From Clostridiales bacterium (GTDB taxonomy: Bacteria; Bacillota; Clostridia; TANB77; CAG-508), in NCBI GenBank assembly GCA_004553715.1, contig SFKP01000026.1:1-21862 (forward strand): a stretch of 21,862 nucleotides of DNA, written 5' to 3'. Below, one piece after another: positions 1-6,707 of this stretch. The position numbers and the translations under genes are program-made. The notes below the pieces were generated by a model. It ran no database searches. It was given only the letters and a program-made list of their open reading frames with translations, and was not told the DNA's origin. Every line of letters begins with the position of its first letter. Position 1 is the first letter of the stretch.

Positions 1-180
1 AATAATACAACAATAAAATTATTGAAGACGGAACAAAATGAGGACAAAAGCGATTGTAACTCCAATTAAGGATTTAATAAAAATGGACATAATAAAAAAG
101 TTTTCTATTTATATATACAATTATACAATGTATAGGTATTAAAAGGAATATAAAATTTCAAGTGCAAAGGAAAGAGACAA
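1..180. other. Left flank outside the element
   Basis: This stretch lies to the left of the first tRNA-derived repeat. It contains no tRNA 5' half, so the repeat at 181 does not belong to an intact tRNA here. A reading frame open from base 1 stops at 67-69 (TAA). It could be the last 22 codons of a gene cut by the window edge, but it is too short to support. No other convincing gene is visible. By inference it is the right end of another integrated element. Confidence 0.35.
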
Positions 181-225
181 CTCATAACCCGAAGGTCGAT
201 AGTTCGAGTCTATCCCCCGCAACCA
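181..225 (+). repeat. attL core: 3' half of an initiator-like tRNA-Met
   Basis: Forty-five bases are identical to 21718-21762. They read as anticodon loop CTCATAA (anticodon CAT), the stem half CCCGA, variable loop AGGTC, T arm GATAG-TTCGAGT-CTATC, acceptor CCCCGCA, discriminator A and CCA. The run of C's after the anticodon loop is typical of initiator tRNA-Met. The 5' half of the tRNA is absent upstream, so this is an attachment-site remnant and not a working tRNA gene. It lies beside the integrase, where the core site of a tRNA-targeting tyrosine recombinase is expected. Confidence 0.88.
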
Positions 226-232
226 AACTTAT

Positions 233-266
233 ATCGTTACAGCTATAAAGGTTGTAGCGATTTTTT
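233..266 (+). terminator. Terminator directly after the attL tRNA end
   Basis: An 11-bp stem (233-243 with 251-261, including G-U pairs) has a 7-base loop and is followed by TTTTTT. It begins eight bases after the CCA end of the tRNA fragment. The element therefore brings its own tRNA terminator to whatever tRNA it restores. Confidence 0.75.
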
Positions 267-319
267 GTGTTCCTCAATTAGTTAACAATAATGCTTGAAA
301 ACATCATTTTTATGTAGAA

Positions 320-338
320 TTGGGGAAAAGTTGGGGAA
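320..338. repeat. Candidate integrase arm-type binding sites, left
   Basis: The motif TTGGGGAAAAGTTGGGGA is two copies of TTGGGGA spaced 11 bp apart. The same 18-mer, with a similar trailing CTCAAAAAA, occurs at 21578-21596 close to the right core, and an inverted TTGGGGAAA lies at 21645-21653. Tandem, turn-spaced repeats just inside each core site are what the N-terminal arm-binding domain of Tn916-type integrases recognises. Assignment as arm sites is inference. Confidence 0.55.
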
Positions 339-377
339 GAAATCCTCAAAAAACGTTTATATTTCTAATAAATTTTC

Positions 378-431
378 AGTAAAAGACTATGGGAAACCTA
401 AAATATTTTTTAGTAGTCTTTTACTTTTTTT
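378..431 (+). terminator. Strong terminator near the integrase 3' end
   Basis: A perfect 12-bp stem (378-389 with 414-425) is followed by a run of seven T's on the plus strand. It would stop transcription entering from the left before it runs antisense through the integrase gene. On the minus strand its tail is A/T mixed. A smaller hairpin (AAAGTC-GACTTT near 436-451) is closer to the integrase stop and may end the integrase message. Confidence 0.7.
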
Positions 432-475
432 ATCGTGAAAAGTCTAATGACTTTAGTGAAATCTGAAAAAAGATT

Positions 476-1672
476 TTAGACTAATTTTTGTGGTAGTAGC
501 AAGTTTTCTAAAACACTTCCTGCTTGTCTATTGTGAGAAATAATAGGATGCACGTAAAAGTTAAATGTTGTTGTAATTTGTGCATGTCCTAGTCTTGCTG
601 CTACAACTGCTACATCAATGTTTTGTGATATTAAAAGTGTAGCATTTGTGTGTCTTAATCCGTGAAAGTTAATTACAGGTAGTCCTATTTGTGCAACATA
701 TTTCACAAACCATTTGCTAATTGTAGAAGGGTGCATAGGTTTGCCATCAGCTTGTACAAATAACCTATTTGAATTAGTCCATAATTCGCCGTAGATAGAT
801 TTTTGTTCTTCATACCATAACTTATATTCCTCAAGCAGAGAAATCACGAAATCTGGAATTGCTACTTCTCTGATAGAGCTTTCTGTTTTTGGTGTTTTTG
901 TAAATACACCTTTATCAGCTAAATATTGACTTGAACGATTTATACTTATAATGCCAGTTTTAAAATCAACATCTTGCCATTCTAATCCCATTAATTCACC
1001 AAGCCTTACCCCAGTAAATACTGTTAGGATGATTGCAACTTTGTATTTGATTTGATCTTCACCAAGTGTTGTTAAATTTTCTAATAATACTTTACATTGC
1101 TCATCATCATAATATCTTCTTTTAGGCTTTTTTGCTTTTGGTGGTTGAACACGTTCTGCAGGGTTAGATACAATTAATTGCCAATATATAGCTTTGTGTA
1201 GCATTGCACGAAGTAGTCTGTGATGCTCTAATATAGTTTTACCAGATAAGGGTTTTAGAGTTTTCTTACCATTGTTGCTTTTCTTTCTAATTAACTGAGT
1301 ATCTCTACTAAGTAAATCATAGAATTGCATAATGTCAGTTGGTTTAATTTTATTAATATAGAAATGTCCAAAGTATGGTAAAATTCTTGTTTCTAACATT
1401 CTACAATATCTTTTGTAAGTCGAAGGTGCAAGTTCTTTTGAGCCATAATCTCTTTTCCATATTTCAGTAAATTCAGAGAATTTAAGAGATTTACCCTCTA
1501 TTACAAGACCGTTTTGAACATCAGCAACAAATTTAGCAAGTTCTATTTCAGCATCCTTTTTAGTTCCGTGTATTGTTTTGGTTTTCTTAATAGGTCGTCC
1601 TTGCAAGTCATATCCGGCAAGGCAAACTAATCTGTAACTATTCTTTCCTCTTTTTTCAATACTCCCAGCCAT
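476..1672 (-). CDS. int: Tyrosine recombinase (Tn916-type integrase)
   Basis: This is the site-specific recombinase expected to integrate and, with an excisionase, excise the element at the tRNA-Met 3' end. I chose the ATG at 1672 because a GGAGGTG lies nine bases upstream; the longer GTG start at 1684 would sit inside that site. The 398-residue protein has an N-terminal arm-binding region (MAGSIEKRGKNSYRL), a SAM-like core-binding domain (about residues 60-130) and a catalytic domain. Catalytic residues are visible: Arg in FTGVRLGEL (about 223), HGLRH (about 337), LGH (about 360) and Tyr in FNFYVHP (about 370). Length and order match the Tn916/phage integrase family. It is last in a leftward row behind the repeat membrane protein, 45 bases away, with no clear promoter of its own. 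Confidence 0.96.
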   Translation of the reverse strand: MAGSIEKRGKNSYRLVCLAGYDLQGRPIKKTKTIHGTKKDAEIELAKFVADVQNGLVIEGKSLKFSEFTEIWKRDYGSKELAPSTYKRYCRMLETRILPYFGHFYINKIKPTDIMQFYDLLSRDTQLIRKKSNNGKKTLKPLSGKTILEHHRLLRAMLHKAIYWQLIVSNPAERVQPPKAKKPKRRYYDDEQCKVLLENLTTLGEDQIKYKVAIILTVFTGVRLGELMGLEWQDVDFKTGIISINRSSQYLADKGVFTKTPKTESSIREVAIPDFVISLLEEYKLWYEEQKSIYGELWTNSNRLFVQADGKPMHPSTISKWFVKYVAQIGLPVINFHGLRHTNATLLISQNIDVAVVAARLGHAQITTTFNFYVHPIISHNRQAGSVLENLLLPQKLV

Positions 1673-1728
1673 TACCTTTTTCACCTCCTTTCAGGCATAC
1701 CTATGGGTGAGAGAGGATAATATTTTTA

Positions 1729-2803
1729 CTAATTATTATCAATATTTAATAATTTCTCTGTTTCTTTTGAAAAGTCTTTAGTATATTTTTTAGATATCCA
1801 TCCAGTTAAATGAACGTCATTTTCTAAATCAATATATTCAACTTTTAACCAATATGGTTTTGACTCTATAATTTTTACAACATTTAGATAATAGAGTTTC
1901 CCTATAATATCTGAACTTGTTGAGGGCTGTCTTCTTACATTAAGCGTATCAGAAATGACAATTCTATAATTTTTATAATCTTCGTCAGTTATTACTTCTT
2001 TGGTATTTAAGAAATTATTTTTTAAATAATTTTTTGCATAAGTATAACCATCTTCTAAAATAAAGGTACTTAAAGTTGTAACAACCCAAAATGCAATAAT
2101 TAATATAAGTGCGGATAATTTATTATTTTTTATATCATCATAAGATAGTGTTCCTGTAAATAGCTGTACAATAAAACTATTTGATAGATGGTTTTTAGAA
2201 TCATTTATTAAATCATTATCATTTATTTCGAAATCACTTAATACAATAGAAGGTGCAACGTTTTGAATATTTTCTGCAAATGTATTATATGAATTTACAT
2301 CTAAATAATCGTATATATTATCAATCCATGAATATAATGTATTATTGTTAAGTTTATTAAAGGCAAATGTCAATTTTTCACTTAAAGCATTATAATTAAT
2401 CTGATTCAAACTATTGAAAGAGGAGCTTAACTTTTCACTTAAAGCATTATAGTTAATTTGGCTTAAGCTATTAAAAGTAGAGTTTAACTTTTCGTTCAAA
2501 GCATTATAATTAATCTGACTTAAGCTAGTAAAAGCGGAGTTTAACTTTTCGTTCAAAGCATTATAATTAATCTGGCTTAAGCTAGTAAAAGCGGAGTTTA
2601 ACTTTTCGTTCAAAGCAAAAAGCAGAGTTTAACTTTTCATTCAAAGTATTATAATTAATTTGGCTTAAACTACTAAAAGAAGAATTAAAATTTTTATTTA
2701 AAATATTAATATTATCTATATTATTTGAATTGGTAGAGTTTTTTTCTTTTTCAGAAAAGTGTTTTTCGAGATCTTTTTTATCATTTTTTTTCTTGTTTTG
2801 CAT
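1729..2803 (-). pseudogene. Frameshifted repeat-rich membrane protein with SH3-like domain
   Basis: The gene starts at the ATG at 2803 behind AAAGGAG and is read in one frame to about residue 63, then continues in another frame to 1729. The first part is lysine-rich and enters a tandem array of 19-residue repeats (consensus LNEKLNSAFTSLSQINYNA). After the shift the repeats go on, followed by an acidic/Asn-rich stretch, one membrane segment (LSALILIIAFWVVTTLSTFI) and a C-terminal SH3-like domain (LNVRRQPSTSSDIIGKL ... LTGWISKKY), usual in cell-wall or peptide-binding roles. The break is in one repeat that has lost 26 bases of its 57-base unit, next to a T5 run in the coding strand (2617-2621). 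Losing one T would restore the frame. The downstream piece has only an internal TTG as a start. It follows the DUF6076-like gene by 14 bases and precedes int, so all three probably share a message. Function is unknown. Confidence 0.8.
2360..2690 (-). repeat. 57-bp tandem repeat array within a coding region
   Basis: About five full units plus partial units of a 57-bp repeat encode the 19-residue motif. Two central units are almost identical at DNA level and the outer ones have diverged. One unit near 2587-2625 is shortened to 31 bp, which breaks the frame. Such arrays change length by slippage or recombination. Confidence 0.9.
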
Positions 2804-2817
2804 TATAATTTTCTCCT

Positions 2818-4125
2818 TTATTTATTTTTATCTAGCCATTTATCAAATTCTTCATAGGTTTTTAAACCATTTCTAATATCCTTCATAAATTGGCTGGATT
2901 CTTTTTTCCAATGTTCATAATCTGCTCGTGAATATATATCTGGATTTCTCTTTAATAAAGTAGCTTTGTTTGCATATATACTTCTATATTTGCCGTAAAC
3001 AGGTTCTTTATTTTCTTTCTTTTTTTGAGATAGCTGATTTCCGATATCTTTACAAGTTTTATTTTGATAATAAATGTTATCGCAATAATATGTATTAGAT
3101 TTATTCGTTAAAAAATATTTGTGACAATTTTTACATTGCCTAATCATAGCATAATTATTTAATACTAAATTATATAAGGAAATATATAATACTGTATATA
3201 TATTATCAGTAATAATGCTATAACTGTTAGAAATTTTTGAACCATCTGCATCAAACTTTTTAAGTTTCTCGATTAACTCAGAAGTATTTTTATGATTTAA
3301 ATTGTTTAAATCAGTAGATGAATAAGTAAAATTAAATAGTCCCTCATGATAATATTTGTGTGAAAAATTATTTAATTCCTTCTTATTTTCTTCATAAAAA
3401 ACATAAAATTTTTGTTTTAAAGTAAGAGAGTTTATTTCATTACTATTATCGTATCCGTATAGAAAATCAACAAATTTTTTTAGTAAGTTTTGAATTTGAA
3501 TGATATTTCTTTTAGAATCTTCATAAACATTTTTAGCAAGTGAAATAATTGATTTTATATCTGTTAATTCATCAATTTGTAAACCTCTTAAATCTTCTTT
3601 ATTCATTTCATCTATGAACATCCCAAAATATTTTGTAAAAAATACAAAAAAATCATTAAATCTATTAAAATCTAAATTCAAAAAGCTAGCTAACAATTTT
3701 CCATTACTATCAATAATTGCATTTGAATCGATAACGAAATACCCTGATAAATTTTCTATATCATCATCAGTAGTTATACATCTTAAATTATCAGGAGCTT
3801 TATAATCTACATCAAGCAATTTAGACTTATATTTTTTAACAAGCTTTTGAATTTCACTTTCTGAATCAGAAAGTAATTTAGATACTTCGGCTAAAAATTC
3901 ATTAGTAATTTCATCATTGTGTTTTAGTTTTTCCTGATCTTCCTTACTATAATTTTCTGATATATATTTATCTGTATCATCAGCAGAGTTTGCTCTATCA
4001 GCAAATGCAACAGGAATTCGGTATTTATTAGGAGTGTATAAAATTGATTTTAGTTCTAAACCTAAAAGTTTACCATCTGCGAGAGTTATAATTTTAATTT
4101 CTTTATCAAAATCTGTCTTTTTCAT
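2818..4125 (-). CDS. DUF6076-like protein with C-terminal zinc-binding motif
   Basis: The start ATG at 4125 has AGGAG nine bases upstream; the protein has 435 residues. The N-terminal two thirds are charged and mostly helical with no signal peptide or membrane segment. Near residues 328-355 is a four-cysteine pattern, QCKNCHKYF followed by YYCDN and KTCKD, then a basic region and a C-terminal helical tail. This zinc-ribbon-like signature resembles the DUF6076 family of clostridial proteins, whose function is unknown to me; the family name is from memory and not a search. It is the first gene of the leftward operon with the repeat membrane protein and int, and is transcribed from the shared divergent promoter, so a role in controlling or assisting the element is possible but unproven. 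Confidence 0.75.
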   Translation of the reverse strand: MKKTDFDKEIKIITLADGKLLGLELKSILYTPNKYRIPVAFADRANSADDTDKYISENYSKEDQEKLKHNDEITNEFLAEVSKLLSDSESEIQKLVKKYKSKLLDVDYKAPDNLRCITTDDDIENLSGYFVIDSNAIIDSNGKLLASFLNLDFNRFNDFFVFFTKYFGMFIDEMNKEDLRGLQIDELTDIKSIISLAKNVYEDSKRNIIQIQNLLKKFVDFLYGYDNSNEINSLTLKQKFYVFYEENKKELNNFSHKYYHEGLFNFTYSSTDLNNLNHKNTSELIEKLKKFDADGSKISNSYSIITDNIYTVLYISLYNLVLNNYAMIRQCKNCHKYFLTNKSNTYYCDNIYYQNKTCKDIGNQLSQKKKENKEPVYGKYRSIYANKATLLKRNPDIYSRADYEHWKKESSQFMKDIRNGLKTYEEFDKWLDKNK

Positions 4126-4208
4126 CGATTTCTCCTATCTAACAATTTATTATTTTTAAAGCAATAAAAATCATTGTTTTCAAATTTTAAAAAATTTCAA
4201 TAATAAGA

Positions 4209-4258
4209 TTTACAAAACTAACTATTGATATTATAATTCAATTGTTAGCAAAAGTCAA
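4209..4258. promoter_or_regulatory. Overlapping divergent promoters under a dyad operator
   Basis: On plus, TTTACA (4209-4214), 17 bp, TATAAT (4232-4237) faces the excisionase and replication genes. On minus, TTGACT (4258-4253), 17 bp, TATAAT (4235-4230) faces the DUF6076-like, membrane and integrase genes. The two -10 boxes share the eight bases ATTATAAT. A 31-bp dyad with half-sites CTAACTATTGA (4218) and TCAATTGTTAG (to 4248) is centred on that shared box. An extra half-site CTAACAATT lies at 4139. RNA polymerase can hold only one direction at a time, and a dimeric regulator on the dyad would block both. Confidence 0.75.
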
Positions 4259-4290
4259 TAGCTAAATTCAAAAAATAGGAGGTGATAACT

Positions 4291-4491
4291 ATGGAATTAC
4301 AAAAAGTTCAAAGAACTACACTAACAATGAAAGAAGCAGCAGAGTATTTAGGAATTTCTTATTGGTTAATTAATCAATTAGTAAGAAGAAAACAAATACC
4401 ATGCTCTAAAGTTGGTGGAAAATTTCTATTTAGAGTTCAAGCATTAGATGAATATCTAAGTAGCAAAGAAAAAGAATCAATTAAATATTAA
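4291..4491 (+). CDS. xis: Excisionase-like HTH protein
   Basis: This is a 66-residue protein with a MerR/excisionase-type winged helix: TMKEAAEYLGISYWLINQLV (helix-turn-helix) then the wing KVGGKFLFRVQALDEYL. Such proteins bend DNA at att arms and steer the integrase toward excision, and many also regulate transcription. I chose the ATG at 4291 because AGGAGGTG ends six bases before it; the in-frame GTG at 4282 overlaps that site. It is the first gene of the rightward operon, next to the dyad in the divergent promoter, so it is a candidate for binding there, although no other repressor is obvious in the element. Confidence 0.88.
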   Translation: MELQKVQRTTLTMKEAAEYLGISYWLINQLVRRKQIPCSKVGGKFLFRVQALDEYLSSKEKESIKY

Positions 4492-4517
4492 TTGATGGAA
4501 AGTGAGGAAAGGAGGAT

Positions 4518-5036
4518 ATGTATGAATTACCATGGTTTAAAACAGAAACTAATATATTTTCAAACAGGAAAATTCAAATACTTCTAAAACTTCCTGAAGG
4601 AGACACTTATTTTAGAGTGTGGATTCAGTTAATTGCATTAGCAGTTGAATGTAATAATAAAGGAAGATTAGAAATAGGAGAAAATAATCCAATGACAATT
4701 CAAAATTTTTCAAAGATTATGGGAAAATCTAATAAAAAAATTGAAAAAATTTTGAAAAAGTTTTTAGAATTAGAAATGTTAATAAAAGAAGGGGAAACAT
4801 TTCTAATAAAAAATTGGGACAAGTATCAAAGTATTGAAAAATATGAAAAGTATCAAATGCAAAGTCGAGAACGACAAAGAAGATTTCGTGAAAAGCATAA
4901 AAGTGAAAATGAAAAAAGTAACGTTACTCAAACGTTAGGTAACGAAGAAGAAGAGAATACAAAAGATATAGAAAATAAAAAAGAAGAAAATATAAGAGAG
5001 GAGAGCGAAAATGGTTTTAGACAATATAAATTGTAG
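4518..5036 (+). CDS. Phage-type replisome organizer (DnaD-like N-terminal domain)
   Basis: This 172-residue protein opens with a winged-helix domain of the phage replisome organizer type (YELPWFKTETNIFSNRKI, then TYFRVWIQLIALAVECNNKG and IKNWDKYQ near residues 95-110), followed by a highly charged tail (SRERQRRFREKHK). Such proteins bind the origin of a phage or island and recruit the helicase loader. The ATG at 4518 lies only two or three bases after AAAGGAGG, which is tight, but an in-frame stop just upstream leaves no other ATG. It overlaps the DnaC-like gene by 26 bases, the usual initiator-loader pairing, so the element probably replicates after excision. Confidence 0.8.
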   Translation: MYELPWFKTETNIFSNRKIQILLKLPEGDTYFRVWIQLIALAVECNNKGRLEIGENNPMTIQNFSKIMGKSNKKIEKILKKFLELEMLIKEGETFLIKNWDKYQSIEKYEKYQMQSRERQRRFREKHKSENEKSNVTQTLGNEEEENTKDIENKKEENIREESENGFRQYKL

Positions 5037-5847
5037 CGAAGTTATACACAATAAATTGAAAAAATGTGAATTTTGTGGCAAAGAATTAGCTCCAATAGGA
5101 CTTGATTATTTATATGCTAATATTTCTCCTGATGCAATTAAATACGAAAGATGTGATTGTAATAAAGCACAAGAGTATTGGAAAAGAAGAGATGAGCAAG
5201 AATATGAAATTCAGAAAAGAAAACATTTTAGGAATGTTATAAACAAGCTATACAAACAGAACTATAATGAAAGAAAATTTCAAAATCTGAACTTTAAAAA
5301 TTTTAATATTAATTCAGGCAATGAAATAGCAGTAAAAGTTGCTAATGATTATACAAGCAAATGTATAACAAAAGTACAAACTAAGGGACTGATAATAACA
5401 GGCGAGTCAGGACTTGGGAAAACACATTTAGCAGCATCAATTGCTAACAAATTAATTGAAAATGACAAGATTGTATTAATGGGAAGACTAACAACTTTAC
5501 TAGACATGATAAAGGAAACTTTTAGAGATAATACAAAGTCAGAAAATGAATTAATAGAGCTATATTCAAATGTAGATATGATTATAATTGATGATCTAGG
5601 AACAGAAAAAATAAGTCAGTGGGTATTGGAAAAATTATATACAATTATTCAAAATAGAAATGAAAATAGATTACCAATAATCATTACAACAAGATTTAAT
5701 AAGCAGGGATTAATAGAAAGATTTAGTCAAAGTCAAGATAAACAATTAGTAGATGCAATTATCTCAAAATTGTATCAAATGTGTTATGGAATAACACTAA
5801 AAAATATAAAAGAAAAAGCTAGCACAAGCGACCAAACTAAATGCTAA
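5011..5847 (+). CDS. dnaC: DnaC-like replicative helicase loader (AAA+ ATPase)
   Basis: This is a 278-residue protein with an N-terminal zinc-type cluster (CEFCGKEL, later CDCNK), a basic linker and an AAA+ core. Walker A is GESGLGKTHLA near residue 131, Walker B is MIIIDDLGTE near residue 190, and a sensor 1 stretch PIIITTRFN follows. This matches phage DnaC/DnaI loaders, which place the host DnaB-type helicase on the origin. The start is an ATG behind GAGAGGAG, inside the end of the replisome organizer gene. Together with that gene it forms a phage-like replication module. Confidence 0.92.
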   Translation: MVLDNINCSEVIHNKLKKCEFCGKELAPIGLDYLYANISPDAIKYERCDCNKAQEYWKRRDEQEYEIQKRKHFRNVINKLYKQNYNERKFQNLNFKNFNINSGNEIAVKVANDYTSKCITKVQTKGLIITGESGLGKTHLAASIANKLIENDKIVLMGRLTTLLDMIKETFRDNTKSENELIELYSNVDMIIIDDLGTEKISQWVLEKLYTIIQNRNENRLPIIITTRFNKQGLIERFSQSQDKQLVDAIISKLYQMCYGITLKNIKEKASTSDQTKC

Positions 5848-5920
5848 CTTAAATGATTGTAATTATATTTTAATACAAAAAATTAAAAAAGTAAATAGAA
5901 AAAAGAAAGGAATTGATAAT

Positions 5921-6307
5921 ATGAAAGTTTATAAAGAATATAAAGAAATTGAAGTAAAAGATATAAAAGGAGTTAAAGCTAACGCGATATGTAGCAGAAA
6001 TTTAGAAAAGGTTTGTAGATATATGGATATAATAAAAAAGGAAGGAATTAAGAAACCATTTGAAGTTATTCAAAAAGAAAATGGGTACTATGTTCTAGAT
6101 GTTGGAATAAGATTATTAGCAGCAAAGGCACTAGGATATGACAAAGTTCCATGCTTAATAAGAGATACTAAACAAGAAATTTTATTAAGAAAATTAAATA
6201 AAATATTTCAATTAGAAGACGAAAATCATGAAGTAAAAAGCGATATAAATGATGAAAAAGGTTTGAAATTTTGCAGAGAAAATTATTATAAATTGAATAA
6301 TTTATAA
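5921..6307 (+). CDS. ParB-N domain protein without HTH
   Basis: This 128-residue protein contains a ParB/Srx-type N-terminal domain: a degenerate region ICSRNLEKVCRYMDIIKKEG, then PFEVIQKENGYYVLDVGIRLLAAKALGY, where the GIRLLAA block corresponds to the GERRLRAA box. It then ends in an acidic tail with no helix-turn-helix. Full ParB proteins bind CTP through this fold and clamp on parS DNA; small stand-alone versions on islands have no settled role. The start ATG follows AAAGGAATTGATAAT. It is last in the replication operon, 73 bases after the DnaC-like gene, and a strong terminator follows it. Confidence 0.75.
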   Translation: MKVYKEYKEIEVKDIKGVKANAICSRNLEKVCRYMDIIKKEGIKKPFEVIQKENGYYVLDVGIRLLAAKALGYDKVPCLIRDTKQEILLRKLNKIFQLEDENHEVKSDINDEKGLKFCRENYYKLNNL

Positions 6308-6324
6308 TTAAAAAATAAGATGAA

Positions 6325-6363
6325 AAGTACTTGGATTTTTATTTGAAAAGTCCAAGTATTTTT
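6325..6363 (+). terminator. Terminator of the replication operon
   Basis: A 16-bp stem (6325-6340 with 6346-6361, two G-U pairs) has a five-base loop and is followed by T's. It begins 18 bases after the ParB-N gene stop and separates the replication operon from the cargo. Confidence 0.85.
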
Positions 6364-6410
6364 CAAAATATAGTGTGCATTTGATAGAAAAAAGTAATAA
6401 TTTTAGTACT

Positions 6411-6513
6411 AAAAAAGAGTATATTGTTGTCCTAACAAGCAATGAATTTGGGAGACCGAAATTTTTGCTTGCTTCAAATTCTGTTCAATGGGATGAAATC
6501 CCAATCCCTTTTT
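6411..6513 (+). ncRNA. Candidate structured RNA, copy A
   Basis: This copy matches 21036-21133 (minus strand) in three blocks: 22 of 24 bases at 6427-6450, 19 of 23 at 6474-6496 and 12 of 12 at 6502-6513. Three nested stems can form: P1 AAAAAG/CTTTTT (6412 and 6508), P2 TTGTCC/GGATGA (6427 and 6491) and P3 GAATTTG/CAAATTC (6444 and 6475). P2 here uses two G-U wobbles where the other copy has G-C and A-U, which favours RNA of this strand. Alternatives are a GGGAT-GAA-ATCCC hairpin (6490-6502) competing with P2, and a possible pseudoknot CAAGCAA/TTGCTTG (6436 and 6465). It ends in CCCTTTTT. It lies 195 bases before the start of the restriction-like operon. I do not recognise it as a known class. 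Confidence 0.6.
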
Positions 6514-6572
6514 GAGAAATAAAAACTCGTCGAAAAAGCAGAAAATTTGTAAAGCAAATTTCTTTGACTTAG

Positions 6573-6601
6573 TTGAGAAAAATTTTATTTTGTGATATAA
6601 A
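6573..6601 (+). promoter_or_regulatory. Promoter of the first restriction-like operon
   Basis: TTGAGA (6573-6578), 17 bp, TATAAA (6596-6601) has a TG at the extended -10 position. Transcription would start near 6608, giving a leader of about 100 bases. The -35 box overlaps the base of the hairpin at 6526-6577. Confidence 0.55.
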
Positions 6602-6707
6602 ATATAATAGGTTAAGTATAAGTAATGAATAATAATTGCTTTGTATTTTGTGATGAAAAAGAAAAATATATATTGAACGTATATTAAGATTGAAAGGAGA
6701 AAATAAT

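Larger units (their letters stand above)
6308..6707. other. 400-base intergenic region between replication and cargo modules
   Basis: No gene is visible. In order it holds the operon terminator (6325-6363), a structured element also found at 21036-21133 (6411-6513), a further bulged hairpin (6526-6577: CTC/GAG at the base, TCGAA/TTTGA, and AAATTTG/CAAATTT around a TAAAG loop) with T-rich sequence after it, and a promoter for the cargo genes (6573-6601). Lying just after the replication genes it could also contain the replication origin, but I see no set of repeated initiator-binding sites. Confidence 0.6.

Noticed and set aside
181..225. A functional tRNA-Met gene
   Set aside because: Only the 3' half is present at either end; the preceding bases cannot form the D arm or the acceptor 5' strand TGCGGGG.
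367..379. AATAAATTTTCAG also at 21517-21529
   Set aside because: A 13-base match rich in A/T can arise by chance here and lacks a consistent position relative to the cores.
2582..2625. Programmed ribosomal frameshift in the repeat gene
   Set aside because: No slippery heptamer with a downstream structure is evident, and the loss of part of a repeat unit explains the break more simply.
2360..2690. CRISPR array
   Set aside because: The 57-bp units are contiguous coding repeats with no unique spacers and no cas genes nearby.
3614..3805. Plus-strand frame of 63 codons
   Set aside because: Antisense to the DUF6076-like gene, no ribosome site. The minus-strand frames at 8512-8727, 10553-10780, 12918-13139, 14251-14484, 16607-16879 and 18127-18357 are likewise shadows of real plus-strand genes.
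6411..6513. Retron ncRNA or type III toxin-antitoxin RNA
   Set aside because: No reverse transcriptase and no ToxN-like gene in the element; the copies are single units, not tandem short repeats.
6308..6707. Replication origin with iterons
   Set aside because: The region follows the replication genes but shows no set of repeated short sites; the visible repeats are hairpin arms.
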